Shown: positions 18,922 to 30,790, numbered from the stretch's first letter. The stretch is DNA of 42,235 nucleotides from Kofleriaceae bacterium (GCA_013368795.1 JABFXX010000194.1:1-42235), one strand, 5' to 3'. Notes: a model not told the origin generated them from the sequence alone. Numbers and translations are program-made.

Positions 18922-20441
18922 TGCGCGCGCTGATCCCTCTCGTCTTGCTCGCCGGCTGCGCCGATGACACGTACGTCATCGTCACGGTCGATAGCGTCCC
19001 CGCGGTACACGACATGGCCGGCGGCGCGCCGAAGAGCCTCAAGGTCACGCTGTCGAACGCCGGCTCGATGCGCACCGACGATCTGGTGGTCGCCGAGCAC
19101 GCGTTCCCGGTGACGTTCAGCCTGTCGGCGCCCGGTCGGACGGGCGACCTCGGCATCACCGTCGACGCGCTCGACGCCCAGGGCGCGCTGATCGGTCGCG
19201 GCTCCAGCACGGTGAGCCTCGACGACACGACCGCGTCGGTGAAGCTCGACAGCGCCGACTTCGTCGTCAACAGCGAGGTCGTCAACAACCAGTTCCTGTC
19301 GAGCGACTACGAGGCCGCCGGCCTGCAGCTCGCCGCGACCTCGAGCGGCAACTGGATGGCCGTCTACCGCGACGAGTGCACGATGTGCGACGTGTTCGGC
19401 CGCCGGTTCAACTCGATCGGCATGCCGCTCGACTCGGCGCTGTCGGCGAGCAACCTGTCGTTCAAGGTCACGACGGCGACCTCGACCACCGGCACGATCC
19501 CGACCGTTGTCTCGTCCGGCACGACCACGCTCGTGTTGTGGGACTTCTTCGTCGGCTCGACGAACGGTATCGCGTGCCGCGCGATCAACGACAGCGGCGC
19601 CGCGACGACCAACCAGGTCGCGGTCATGACGACCGAGACGCCGGACGTGGTGACCGCGGCCCCGCTCGCCAACGGCAACTTCGTCGTGACGTGGCAGACG
19701 TACGTGACCCCGAATTATCAGGTCCACGCGACCGTCGTGAAGCCGGACTGCACCCAGCTCCTCGCCGGCCCCAGAGCGGTCTCGACCGCTGCCGTCGACA
19801 ACAAACGCTCGCACGTGGCGGTCAACGGGACGACGGTCATGTACACGTGGGTCGGCGACGACAGCGTCCGAATCCGCGGCGGCCTGCCCAATGGTGACTT
19901 CAACACCGCCATCCCGGAGTCCGTGCTCGTCCCCAAGACGACCGCCCAGACCGTCGACCACGTTCGCATCGTTCCGTACGGCACCGGCTTCGCGATCGGC
20001 GCGCGGTGGTCGTCGACATCAGGCATCGACGGCCCCGGCAAGATCGAGGTCTATCGCATCAGCGCGACGGGCGCGATCCAGGGCGCCGCGACGCTGATCA
20101 CCGACCAGAGCCTCTCGGACTTCACCTCCGACCGGGCGTTCGGCATGGCCGCGCGCGCCGACGGCGCACTGCTGGTCACCTGGCACGCGTGCGCGACAGG
20201 CCCCGGCTCCTGCGAGGTCTACGGCCGGCTCATGCGGCCCGACGGCACGCTCGCGGGCGAGACGTTCGTGATCCCGACGACGACCGGCAGTGACCAGGTC
20301 ACCCCGTCGGCGGTCGCGCTCGACACCGCGTTCGTCGTCGCCTGGACCGACTCGAGTGCCGTCGAGCCCGACCCGTCTGGCACCGCGGTCCGCGCGCGCA
20401 TCCTGTATCCCGTCTACGACGCGGCGAGGACATCGCCGTGA
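18921..20441 (+). CDS. Lipoprotein with propeller-like repeats
   Basis: 506 residues with a short lipoprotein signal (MRALIPLVLLAGC). The body repeats units of the form VVxW...(20-30)...GRxxxxxG: GNWMAVYRDECT, TLVLWDFFVG, NFVVTWQTYV, ALLVTWHACA with VYGRLMRPDG, and AFVVAWTDSS. Such 50-70 residue all-beta units suggest a beta-propeller; no named family or active site is seen. It shares a TAATG overlap with the TPR gene and GTGA with the next gene, so it is probably co-translated with them. Confidence 0.7.
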   Translation: MRALIPLVLLAGCADDTYVIVTVDSVPAVHDMAGGAPKSLKVTLSNAGSMRTDDLVVAEHAFPVTFSLSAPGRTGDLGITVDALDAQGALIGRGSSTVSLDDTTASVKLDSADFVVNSEVVNNQFLSSDYEAAGLQLAATSSGNWMAVYRDECTMCDVFGRRFNSIGMPLDSALSASNLSFKVTTATSTTGTIPTVVSSGTTTLVLWDFFVGSTNGIACRAINDSGAATTNQVAVMTTETPDVVTAAPLANGNFVVTWQTYVTPNYQVHATVVKPDCTQLLAGPRAVSTAAVDNKRSHVAVNGTTVMYTWVGDDSVRIRGGLPNGDFNTAIPESVLVPKTTAQTVDHVRIVPYGTGFAIGARWSSTSGIDGPGKIEVYRISATGAIQGAATLITDQSLSDFTSDRAFGMAARADGALLVTWHACATGPGSCEVYGRLMRPDGTLAGETFVIPTTTGSDQVTPSAVALDTAFVVAWTDSSAVEPDPSGTAVRARILYPVYDAARTSP

Positions 20442-20700
20442 ACGCGATCTGGGCAGAAATCGCGCGCCTGGTCGCGCGCTATCGCGGCGTGCTCGTCGCG
20501 GGTCTCGGCTCGGCGATCGCGGTCGCGGCGACGCTCGACCCGGCGCACGGCCTCGCTCGCTCGGGCATGCGCTTCGCGCTGTGGTTCGCGCTCGTCAGCG
20601 TCGCGCTCACGGTCGCGGTCACCGGCACGATGATGATCGCGGAGCGCCTCGCTGTGCGGCGCTACCTGCCGCGCGCCGTCGCCGTCATCACGCGCAAGCG

Positions 20701-20728
<28 letters not shown>
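20438..20728 (+). CDS. Small two-span membrane protein
   Basis: 96 residues starting at GTG 20438 inside the preceding stop (GTGA). Two hydrophobic spans (VLVAGLGSAIAVAATL and FALWFALVSVALTVAVTGTMMI) are followed by a basic C-terminal tail (RLAVRRYLPRAVAVITRKR), which would lie in the cytoplasm. Its last 28 nt overlap the 3' end of the convergent response-regulator gene. No family recognised. Confidence 0.55.
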
Positions 20729-22086
<1,358 letters not shown>

Positions 22087-22096
22087 ACTAGCAGAT

Positions 22097-22125
22097 TTGA
22101 CTAACGTGCCGCGCCCATTTAGGTT
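22097..22125 (+). promoter_or_regulatory. Promoter for the Pal-like/CpoB-like pair
   Basis: TTGACT (22097-22102), a 17-bp spacer and TAGGTT (22120-22125). The predicted start near 22132 is only about 3 nt before the ATG at 22135, so the message would be almost leaderless. AGGA at 22128-22131 would be partly outside the transcript. Confidence 0.45.
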
Positions 22126-22134
22126 TCAGGACCT

Positions 22135-22890
22135 ATGGGCAAGGTCTTTGTAGCGCTCTCGACCCTGTCGATCGCGCTTCTGCTCGCGTTCACAGGAGCC
22201 TGTGGAGACAAGCCGAAGGGCCCCAACTGCAAGGTCGACAAGGACTGCAAGAGCCCGCTCGTGTGCTCGTCGAACAAGTGCGTCGAGTGCCGCGACGACT
22301 CGCAGTGCAGCAAGGGCAAGAAGTGCGTCGCCAACGCGTGCATCGTGAAGCCGCAGTGCGAGAAGGACGACCAGTGCCCCGCCGGTCAGGTCTGCCAGGC
22401 CGGATCCTGCAAGCCGTGCGCGTCCGACGGTGAGTGTGGCCCCGGCGGTCGCTGCGAGGCCGGCCAGTGCCAGCGCCCGAAGAAGTGCACGAAGGACGAG
22501 GACTGCGCCGACGACGAGGACTGCATCAACGGCCTCTGCCTGCGCGCCGATGCGGGCAGCAACGTCGACGCCGGCTGCCAGCTGCAGACGATCTACTTCG
22601 CGTTCGATGACTCGTCGATCCAGACGAGCGAGCGCGACCGCCTCGATGGCAACAACAGCTGCATCACCAAGAACAAGGAACAGTCGGTGCTCGTGGTCGG
22701 TCACACCGATACGTCGGGCACCGAGGAGTACAACATCGCGTTGTCGGAGCGCCGCGCCCAGTCGGTGGCCGACTACCTCTCACGGCTCGGTACGGATCCC
22801 GCGAAGATGCAGGTGGTGCCGAAGGGCGAGACCGAGCCGACCGGCCTTGGCGATGACAAGGATCGCCGCGTGGAGTTCAAATGGCGCTGA
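22135..22890 (+). CDS. OmpA/Pal-family peptidoglycan-binding lipoprotein
   Basis: 251 residues. Lipoprotein signal ending in TGAC (Cys23). Residues ~32-140 hold repeated cysteine modules (KDCKSPLVCSSNKC; DDQCPAGQVC; DEDCADDEDC), absent from enterobacterial Pal. The C-terminal ~105 residues are an OmpA-like domain (IYFAFDDSSIQ, VVGHTDTSGTEEYN, LSERRAQSVADYL) with the residues that hold diaminopimelate. It should anchor the outer membrane to peptidoglycan. Its stop lies inside the next gene (10-nt overlap). tolQRAB are not in this window, so a Tol-Pal role is inferred. Confidence 0.88.
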   Translation: MGKVFVALSTLSIALLLAFTGACGDKPKGPNCKVDKDCKSPLVCSSNKCVECRDDSQCSKGKKCVANACIVKPQCEKDDQCPAGQVCQAGSCKPCASDGECGPGGRCEAGQCQRPKKCTKDEDCADDEDCINGLCLRADAGSNVDAGCQLQTIYFAFDDSSIQTSERDRLDGNNSCITKNKEQSVLVVGHTDTSGTEEYNIALSERRAQSVADYLSRLGTDPAKMQVVPKGETEPTGLGDDKDRRVEFKWR

Positions 22891-23693
22891 AGACCCTGCT
22901 CGCCTCCGTCGCTGCGGCCTCGCTGCTCGGCGGCTGCTTCTGGACCACGACCAAGAGCGAGGGCCAGGCCCTCCGCCGCGACGTCACGACCCTCCAGGGT
23001 CGCGTCGACACCAAGGAGAAGGAGCTGGACAAGCAGATCGCCCAGCTCCAGACGGTGCTCGACGAGGCGACGAAGGTCCTCAAGCGCAACAGCGCGGACA
23101 TCGGCGCCGACGTCGAGAAGCTGTCCTCGGACATCCGCACCGCGAACGGCCTCGTCTCGGCGATCAACAACGGCATCAACGAGCTGAAGGTCGCGTTCGA
23201 GAAGTACCGCAAGGACAACGACGCGCGCATCGACGGCATCGAGCAGCGGCTCGGCCAGCTCGAGAGCGGCAAGCCGAGCGCGAACTCGGGTCCCGACGAC
23301 CTGTGGAAGCTCGGCACGCAGGCGTACGAGGCCGGTCGCTACAACGACGCGATCGACATCTACAAGCGCCTGGCGCAGACGTTCCCGACGCACACGCGCG
23401 CCGATGACGCGCAGTACTTCCGCGGTCAGGCCTACACGAACCTGAAGGACTGGGACAACGCGATCGCGACGTACCAGCAGCTCATGCAGAAGTACCCGGA
23501 CAGCGACCTGTCCGACGACGGTCTGTACTTCGCGGCGCTCGCGGCGCAGCAGCTGAAGAACTGCACCGAGGCGCGCACGTACCTCGGGCTCATCAAGTCG
23601 AAGTACCCGAAGTCGAATGTGACGAAGCAGTCGACGTCACTCGACGCTCAGATCAAGAAGGATCTGAAGAACAAGTCGAAGTGCACGTCGTAG
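22881..23693 (+). CDS. cpoB: CpoB/YbgF-like lipoprotein
   Basis: 270 residues. Unlike E. coli CpoB it is predicted to be lipidated (lipobox LGGC, Cys19). Residues ~28-130 form a long coiled coil (LRRDVTTLQGRVDTKEKEL...), then TPR units of the YbgF type (LWKLGTQAYEAGRYNDAIDIY, YFRGQAYTNLKDWDNAI, YFAALAAQQLKNCTEA). YbgF/CpoB acts with Tol-Pal to coordinate wall synthesis with outer-membrane constriction. The start overlaps the Pal-like gene by 10 nt, supporting joint function. Confidence 0.85.
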   Translation: MALKTLLASVAAASLLGGCFWTTTKSEGQALRRDVTTLQGRVDTKEKELDKQIAQLQTVLDEATKVLKRNSADIGADVEKLSSDIRTANGLVSAINNGINELKVAFEKYRKDNDARIDGIEQRLGQLESGKPSANSGPDDLWKLGTQAYEAGRYNDAIDIYKRLAQTFPTHTRADDAQYFRGQAYTNLKDWDNAIATYQQLMQKYPDSDLSDDGLYFAALAAQQLKNCTEARTYLGLIKSKYPKSNVTKQSTSLDAQIKKDLKNKSKCTS

Positions 23694-23710
23694 CGCGCGT
23701 CTGAGCGCTA
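23691..23710. other. Inverted repeat containing both convergent stop codons
   Basis: TAGCGC (23691-23696), 8 nt, GCGCTA (23705-23710). The left arm includes the cpoB stop and the right arm the stop of the cytochrome gene. It may act as a weak two-way terminator; no T run follows on either strand. Confidence 0.4.
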
Positions 23711-24061
23711 CTTCGAAGCGGCCTTCGCGGCCGTCGCCGGCGCGGCCTTCGCGTTACCCGCGATCACCTTGCCGCCGAGCTTCTTGAACTGCTCGAGACC
23801 ATCGGCCTTGAGCTCGTAGTTCGGCGCGAGCTTGGAGTGGCACGCGTTGCAGCTCTTCAGCTTCGCCTCCTTCATGAACGCCTTCATCGCGTCCTTCGCG
23901 GCGGGCTGGCCGCCCTTGGCGCATGCATCGCGCGCGAGCTCGGTCTTGAACTCCTTCGTCACGCACGGGTTGACCGCGAGCGCATCGTTCGCCGAGAGCT
24001 TGGCGAGACCGAGGGTGGCGAGGATGGTGGTGATCGAGGCGAGAATGGTGAATTTGGCCAT
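23708..24061 (-). CDS. Small monohaem c-type cytochrome-like protein
   Basis: 117 residues. An N-terminal signal (MAKFTILASITTILATLGLA ... DALA) exports it. One haem-attachment motif CNACH lies near residue 72. Two earlier cysteines (NPCVTKEF; DACAKGG) could form a disulfide. No methionine follows CNACH, so the sixth haem ligand must come from upstream (for instance KAFMKEAK) or be absent. The C-terminus is Ala/Lys rich. Electron partner unknown. Confidence 0.75.
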   Translation of the reverse strand: MAKFTILASITTILATLGLAKLSANDALAVNPCVTKEFKTELARDACAKGGQPAAKDAMKAFMKEAKLKSCNACHSKLAPNYELKADGLEQFKKLGGKVIAGNAKAAPATAAKAASK

Positions 24062-24088
24062 GGTCCAACGCTTAGAGTGGTGATCCTT

Positions 24089-24109
24089 CGGACGGTCGCA
24101 CTCCGTCCG
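24089..24109 (-). other. Stem-loop directly after the thiE stop
   Basis: A perfect 7-bp stem (CGGACGG/CCGTCCG) with a 7-nt loop abuts the thiE TAG. No T run follows, so it may protect the 3' end of the uvrB-thiE message rather than terminate it. Confidence 0.4.
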
Positions 24110-24801
24110 CTATTCAGCGGTAGCGCGACGAAATGCATCGTGCAACATCGCGGTTCTCCAGCGCAATACGGTGTAGGCGACCCTGCCACGCACCCAGGGA
24201 GACTTCCCTAGCGTCCGTGCAGCCGCCGTCACGTCCGGCGCCGCGGTCACCGCGCTGATCGCGCACAGTGCGGCAGCGCCCGTCGCGTACAGCGCGCCGG
24301 CGCGATCGGGCGTGATGCCACCGATCGCGACGACCGGCGTGTTGCCCGCCTCGCGAACCGCCGCACGCAGCGCCGCGATGCCCTGCACCGGATCGGGATT
24401 CTCTTTCGTGCGCGTCGCGAACACCGGGCCATAGCCGATGTAGTCGGCACCGCCTGCGCACGCGCGCCGGACCTGATCGAGGTCGTGCGTCGACACGCCG
24501 ATCGCGAGCCGACCGCCTGCGAGCTCGCGCGCGGCCGCGAGTGGCATATCCGTCTGGCCGAGGTGCACCGCGTCTGCACCGACCGCGAGCGCGATGTCGA
24601 TGCGATCGTTGACGACGAGCGCGGCGCCGGCCTCGTCGCACACGCGACGGGCCATCCGTGCGACGCGGACGATGTCGTCGACGGTGGCGGGCTTGAGCCG
24701 GACCTGGAGGATCTTCGCGCCACCTGGACCGACGAGCGTGCGCGCGAGCTGCTCGTCGTCGCGATCGAGGATCGCGTAGAAGCCGGCGACGCGCAGCACC
24801 A

Positions 24802-24802
<1 letters not shown>
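24110..24802 (-). CDS. thiE: Thiamine phosphate synthase
   Basis: 230 residues of the ThiE TIM-barrel family, which joins HMP-pyrophosphate and the thiazole phosphate to give thiamine phosphate. Visible motifs: LQVRLK with the pyrophosphate-binding Arg/Lys, [34 protein letters not shown] and AIGGI. The start ATG overlaps the uvrB stop (ATGA), so the two are translationally coupled although unrelated in function. No thiamine riboswitch is possible in so short a junction; other thi genes are absent here. Confidence 0.92.
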
Positions 24803-26976
<2,174 letters not shown>

Positions 26977-27003
26977 CGGTCCTCTCCGTTCGGGCTGCGA
27001 CGA

Positions 27004-27390
27004 TCACGCGCTCGGCTCCGTGTGCAGGCCGATCAGGTTGCCGTCGAGGTCCTCGATGAGCGCGATCGTTCCATTCGGCGCGATCGACGTCGGCGGCATC
27101 ACCACCTTCGCACCGGCCTCGACCGCGCGAGCGAGCGCACGATCGACACCGTCGCGTGCGTTGAGATAGATCGTCGTGCCCGTCGTGCCGGGCTTGCGCT
27201 TGGGGTCGACGACCAGCGCACCTCCAGTCCCTTCGAGGTTGTCGCCCTTGAAGATCGCGTGCTGGACGCCCGGAATCTGGAGCAGCTTGATGTCGAGCAT
27301 CGCCTCGTAGAGGCGGGTCGACTTGGCGAGGTCGGAGACCGGAATCTCGAACCAGTTGATGACCGGGTACTTGTTCGTGTTGTTCGTCAT
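27004..27390 (-). CDS. VOC-family (glyoxalase-like) protein
   Basis: 128 residues with two beta-alpha-beta-beta-beta halves: VINWFEIPVSDLAKSTRLYEAML at the start, IYLNARDGVDRALARAVEAGAKV in the middle and ALIEDLDGNLIGLH at the end. This fold covers glyoxalases, dioxygenases and drug-binding proteins, usually metal dependent; the substrate cannot be read. AAGG lies 7 nt before the ATG at 27390. The gene is divergent from a YafY-type regulator 45 nt away, with a palindrome between, so it is probably that regulator's target. Confidence 0.85.
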   Translation of the reverse strand: MTNNTNKYPVINWFEIPVSDLAKSTRLYEAMLDIKLLQIPGVQHAIFKGDNLEGTGGALVVDPKRKPGTTGTTIYLNARDGVDRALARAVEAGAKVVMPPTSIAPNGTIALIEDLDGNLIGLHTEPSA

Positions 27391-27413
27391 GTCTTTACCT
27401 TGGCGCCCGGCCG

Positions 27414-27429
27414 TGACAGCCTTCTGTCA
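27414..27429. promoter_or_regulatory. Palindromic operator candidate
   Basis: TGACAG-CCTT-CTGTCA, a perfect 6-bp inverted repeat, lies in the 45-nt gap between the divergent VOC and regulator genes, 6 nt before the regulator's ATG. Its position suits autorepression and joint control of both genes. Confidence 0.6.
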
Positions 27430-27435
27430 GCTTTC

Positions 27436-28065
27436 ATGAGAAAGAAGAGCAGGCTATTCGCGATCGCCGAGGCACTGCGTGCTCGCCGCACGGGGGTGAC
27501 CGCCGCCGAGCTGGCACAGCGGTTCAACGTGACGCTGCGAACGATCTACCGCGACCTCGAAGCGCTGCAAGACGCCGGCATGCCGATCAAGGCAGACCGC
27601 GGGCGCGGCGGCGGCTACGCGCTCGACAAGAACTACCAGCTCCCTCCGGTCAACTTCACCGCGCGCGAGGCGGCGCTGCTCGTCGTGCTCGCGCGGATGG
27701 CAAGCGAACAGCGACTGATGCCGTTCCCCTCGACGATCGACAAGGCCGCCGACAAGGTCCGCGCCGCGCTGACCACGTCGGCTCAGCGCGAGCTGCTCAC
27801 GCTCGTCAAGGAGCTACAGATCGTCGGCGTGCCCGCACTGCCCGTTCCGGCGTCGGTGCGCGACGCGATCGAGACCGCGTGGTTCGAGGGCAGACCGCTG
27901 CGCATCGTCTACGCGAAGAGCGCGTGGCAGATGAGCCCGCGGTTCGTGAAGATCAGAAACCTCGTGTTCGATCGCTCGGTCACGCTGCTCAACTGCGTCG
28001 ATCTCGAGACGAACCAGGACCGCCAGTTCCGCCTCGATCGCATCAAGCAAGCGAGCGTGCAGTAG
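27436..28065 (+). CDS. YafY-type HTH/WYL-like transcriptional regulator
   Basis: 209 residues from the ATG at 27436. The N-terminal winged helix (RLFAIAEALRARRTGVTAAELAQRF, then TLRTIYRDLEALQDAGMPI) is typical of the HTH_11/DeoR-like YafY group. The middle (NFTAREAALLVVLARM) matches the usual linker. The C-terminal ~65 residues resemble a shortened WYL domain (RPLRIVYAKSAW ... RQFRLDRIKQ) without the WYL tripeptide and without a WCX extension; most relatives are 230-330 residues. It probably binds the palindrome just upstream. Its stop touches the convergent gene's stop. Confidence 0.85.
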   Translation: MRKKSRLFAIAEALRARRTGVTAAELAQRFNVTLRTIYRDLEALQDAGMPIKADRGRGGGYALDKNYQLPPVNFTAREAALLVVLARMASEQRLMPFPSTIDKAADKVRAALTTSAQRELLTLVKELQIVGVPALPVPASVRDAIETAWFEGRPLRIVYAKSAWQMSPRFVKIRNLVFDRSVTLLNCVDLETNQDRQFRLDRIKQASVQ

Positions 28066-28485
28066 CTAGATCTGGTCGAGGTAGTCGTCGAGCTTCGGCG
28101 CGCGCGCCGGATCGAAGCCCGTCGCGAGCAGCTCCTCGTGCGTGCGCGTGCCGACGTCGCCCCAGTGGCGTCGCGCGATCTCTCTCGCGCGCTCGCGATA
28201 GAACGCGCGCAGTGCAGCGCCCGCTCCACGCAGTGCGGCGAGCTCGTGCTCGAACTTCTCCTCGACGAGGCCGGCCTCGAGCGTGCCGTCGAGCGGATCG
28301 GGAAAGAACGCGACGCGATCGAGCATCCAGCACAGCTCGTTGCCGAACTCCACGCCGAAGCAGCGCGCGAGGCATGTCGCACGATGACGCGCGAACGTCC
28401 GGAACACCTCGAGCCCGTAGCTCGGTGGCCGCACGGCCTGGACGTAGCCATCGAGCAGATCGTCGAGGTCGTAGATGTCCTTCAC
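28066..28485 (-). CDS. Unknown protein downstream of trmB
   Basis: 139 residues from the GTG at 28485, which overlaps the previous stop (GTGA). It begins MKDIYDLDDLLDGYVQAV and contains an RHRATCLARCFGVEFGNELCW stretch with three cysteines; the rest is helical and charged, with no signal or membrane span, so it should be cytoplasmic. No family recognised. The GTGA coupling and identical strand make it the last gene of the operon that starts at 30734. Confidence 0.6.
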   Translation of the reverse strand: MKDIYDLDDLLDGYVQAVRPPSYGLEVFRTFARHRATCLARCFGVEFGNELCWMLDRVAFFPDPLDGTLEAGLVEEKFEHELAALRGAGAALRAFYRERAREIARRHWGDVGTRTHEELLATGFDPARAPKLDDYLDQI

Positions 28486-28712
28486 CGTGCCCGCTCCGCG
28501 ATCGCCTCGAGGATGCGCAGGTGCGCCTCGACGTACGCATCGAACAGCTCGTGCTCGCCGTCGGCGTGCGCGCGCTTCAGTCGCTCGAGCGAGCCGACGA
28601 CGAGGTTCCACATCATCGCGTCGACGCCCTGCGTTCGCGCGGGTGGATCGAGCAGCTGACGCGGCCGGTTCGCGGCGCCGACGTGCTTCCACGCGCGCTC
28701 GCGAACCGTCAT
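28482..28712 (-). CDS. Small unknown protein, trmB operon
   Basis: 76 residues (MTVRERAWKHVGAANRPRQL ... IAERAR). The ATG at 28712 overlaps the trmB stop (ATGA) and its stop overlaps the next GTG, which argues that it is real. It looks cytoplasmic and helical. Family unknown. Confidence 0.55.
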   Translation of the reverse strand: MTVRERAWKHVGAANRPRQLLDPPARTQGVDAMMWNLVVGSLERLKRAHADGEHELFDAYVEAHLRILEAIAERAR

Positions 28713-29317
28713 CGCCGCGTGTACCAGATTCGCCAGATGGGCAGCCCGGTCTCCTCGGCGTTCTGCTCGCGCCACGACCTCACGCCGTACGGGTTGCCGT
28801 CCTTCCAGAACGTCCACTCGCTGGCGCGGTTCTCGAACCGATCGTCGCCGTCGAACGCGCTCATCGCGTCGAGCGCGATGTCCCAGACGTCGGTCTGCAC
28901 GAACAGCTCGCCGCCGGGCGCGAGGAGGTGGGCGATCTGCTCGGCGAGCACGGGATCGACCATACGCCGCACATGGTGACGACGCTTGAACCACGGATCG
29001 GGGAAATTCACGTACACGCGCGCCGCGCAGCCCGCCGGGAGGATGTCCTTCACGTGCAGCTGCGCGTGGCACCACACCGCAGTCACCGGGAGTGACTGCA
29101 CCTTCGCCTTCTTGTTGACGTACTCGACGAGGTCCTCGCGGATCTCGAGACCGACGTACTGCGCCGACGGATTCTGGTGCGCACGCTCGAACAGGAACTG
29201 CGCGTCGGCACACCCGACCTCGACCTCGAGCTCGCGCGAAAGATCGATCAGCGGCTTCACGCCACGGAACTTCTCGAAGAACAGATCGAGCGGATTGACG
29301 TGCTGCCGGATACGCAT
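28709..29317 (-). CDS. trmB: tRNA (guanine-N7-)-methyltransferase
   Basis: 202 residues. The family signature NFPDPWFKRRHH is present, as is the C-terminal W-R-R region. It methylates G46 in the variable loop of many tRNAs using S-adenosylmethionine. The SAM loop reads EVGCADAQFL where most TrmB proteins have a glycine-rich ExGxGxGxFL; only the first glycine is kept. The protein is also slightly short at the N-terminus. It starts 9 nt after the Nudix stop and is followed by two overlapping small genes. Confidence 0.88.
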   Translation of the reverse strand: MRIRQHVNPLDLFFEKFRGVKPLIDLSRELEVEVGCADAQFLFERAHQNPSAQYVGLEIREDLVEYVNKKAKVQSLPVTAVWCHAQLHVKDILPAGCAARVYVNFPDPWFKRRHHVRRMVDPVLAEQIAHLLAPGGELFVQTDVWDIALDAMSAFDGDDRFENRASEWTFWKDGNPYGVRSWREQNAEETGLPIWRIWYTRR

Positions 29318-29326
29318 GGTCGAGAC

Positions 29327-29758
29327 TCAGACCAAGACGGCGTCGAGCGCGACGAAGCCGAACTGCCGCACGTTGAGCGGCGATCGTAGATCCTCGAGCT
29401 CCGCGCGATTCACCCAGCGGAACGCACCGAACTCGTCGTTCGGCACCACATCGATGCCGTCGTCGATCTCGCACACGAACACGAAGTTCATGTGCAGGCC
29501 CTTCGAGCCGGCCTGGTGCTCCTCGTAGCCGATGAGGCCCGCAGGCACACCGTCGAGCGCGCCTTCGATCGGCCGGAACGCGCCGGTCATCCCGGTCTCC
29601 TCGCGGAGCTCGCGCACGGCTGCCTCGAGCGGCGTCTCGCCGGCCTCGATCTCGCCACCGATCGGCAGCCACGTCTGCAGGCGGCGATGCTCGATCACGA
29701 GCACGCGATCGCCGCGGCGCGCGTAGACGGCCACGGAGAAGGCACGACGGTCGGTCAT
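29327..29758 (-). CDS. Nudix hydrolase
   Basis: 143 residues with a complete Nudix box at 35-57 (G, x5, E41, x7, R49 E50 L, x, E53 E54, x, G56, M). Such enzymes cleave nucleoside diphosphates linked to another group; the substrate is not evident. The ATG overlaps the stop of the TIG lipoprotein gene (ATGA). Confidence 0.92.
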   Translation of the reverse strand: MTDRRAFSVAVYARRGDRVLVIEHRRLQTWLPIGGEIEAGETPLEAAVRELREETGMTGAFRPIEGALDGVPAGLIGYEEHQAGSKGLHMNFVFVCEIDDGIDVVPNDEFGAFRWVNRAELEDLRSPLNVRQFGFVALDAVLV

Positions 29759-30093
29759 GGCAGGACCTCGAAATCGAGCGAGTTCGACGAGCGACCATCG
29801 ACGGTGAGCACGAGCGCCGTCTTACCAGGCATCGCGGTCGCCGGGATCTGGATCGTCGCGACCGTGTCGGAATACGCGAACACCATCGCCTCCGCGATCG
29901 GCGGCTCGAGCCCGATCTCGACCTTCGCGGCGACGCCGAGACAGCTCGCCTGCGCACCGCAGAGCCGGCGTCCGACGATCTGGACGCTGGTCCCGACGCG
30001 CGCGCTCGAAGGGGTCACCTCGTCGAGCCGTGGTCCACCGTCGTCGGCACACGCGCCCAGCGCGAGGCCGAGGCAGAGGACCGCGAGCTTCAC
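29755..30093 (-). CDS. Small TIG/IPT-domain lipoprotein
   Basis: 112 residues from the GTG at 30093 (GTGA overlap with the aldolase stop). Lipoprotein signal [15 protein letters not shown], then a single IPT/TIG immunoglobulin-like fold ([22 protein letters not shown] ... [18 protein letters not shown]) with a cysteine pair. Probably a surface or periplasmic binding module. It lies between two metabolic enzyme genes with overlaps on both sides, an odd neighbour for a lipoprotein. Confidence 0.75.
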   Translation of the reverse strand: MKLAVLCLGLALGACADDGGPRLDEVTPSSARVGTSVQIVGRRLCGAQASCLGVAAKVEIGLEPPIAEAMVFAYSDTVATIQIPATAMPGKTALVLTVDGRSSNSLDFEVLP

Positions 30094-30734
30094 TTCGGGA
30101 CTTTCTCCCAGTCGGCGAGGAACTTCGCGAGGCCGATGTCCGTCAGCGGGTGCTTCGCGAGCTGCAGCAGCACCGAGAGCGGGCAGGTGGCGACGTGCGC
30201 GCCCATGCGAGCCGCCTGCTGGACGTGCATCGGATGACGGACCGACGCGACGAGCACCTCGGTCATGAACCCGTAGTGGTCGTAGATCTCGAGGATCTCG
30301 CTGATGAGCTGCATGCCATCGCTCGAGATGTCATCGAGGCGGCCGACGAACGGCGAGATATAGGTCGCGCCCGCCTTCGCCGCGAGCAGCGCCTGCGTCG
30401 CCGAGAAGCACAGCGTGACGTTCGTCTTGATCCCCTCGTCCGTGCACGTGCGGACGGCCTTGAGGCCCTCGGGGATCAGCGGAATCTTGACGACGATGTT
30501 CGGGCGAAGGGCCGCGTACTCGCGGGCTTCCTTCATCATGTCGTCGTACTTGGTGCCGACAACCTCGGCGGAGACCGGGCCCTTCACGACGTCGCAGATC
30601 TCGAGCAGGACGTCCTTGAACTTCTTGCCGGTCTTGGCGACGAGCGAGGGGTTGGTGGTCACCCCGTCGACGAGCCCCATCGCGGCGGCTTCTCGGATCT
30701 CTTTGATATCTGCGGTATCGATGAAGAACTTCAT
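30090..30734 (-). CDS. fsa: Transaldolase-like / fructose-6-phosphate aldolase
   Basis: 214 residues, the short TalC/FSA type (classical transaldolase is over 300). [13 protein letters not shown] start, [11 protein letters not shown], Schiff-base Lys83 in [10 protein letters not shown], and [31 protein letters not shown] are all family hallmarks. Whether it acts as transaldolase in the pentose phosphate pathway or as F6P aldolase cannot be settled by eye. AAGGAG precedes the ATG at 30734. It is the first gene of a six-gene minus-strand operon. Confidence 0.93.
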   Translation of the reverse strand: MKFFIDTADIKEIREAAAMGLVDGVTTNPSLVAKTGKKFKDVLLEICDVVKGPVSAEVVGTKYDDMMKEAREYAALRPNIVVKIPLIPEGLKAVRTCTDEGIKTNVTLCFSATQALLAAKAGATYISPFVGRLDDISSDGMQLISEILEIYDHYGFMTEVLVASVRHPMHVQQAARMGAHVATCPLSVLLQLAKHPLTDIGLAKFLADWEKVPK

Positions 30735-30790
30735 GGGGCTCCTTCGCTTGCACCATACCCGACGACGACGTAGCGTGCGCCAGCGTCGGC

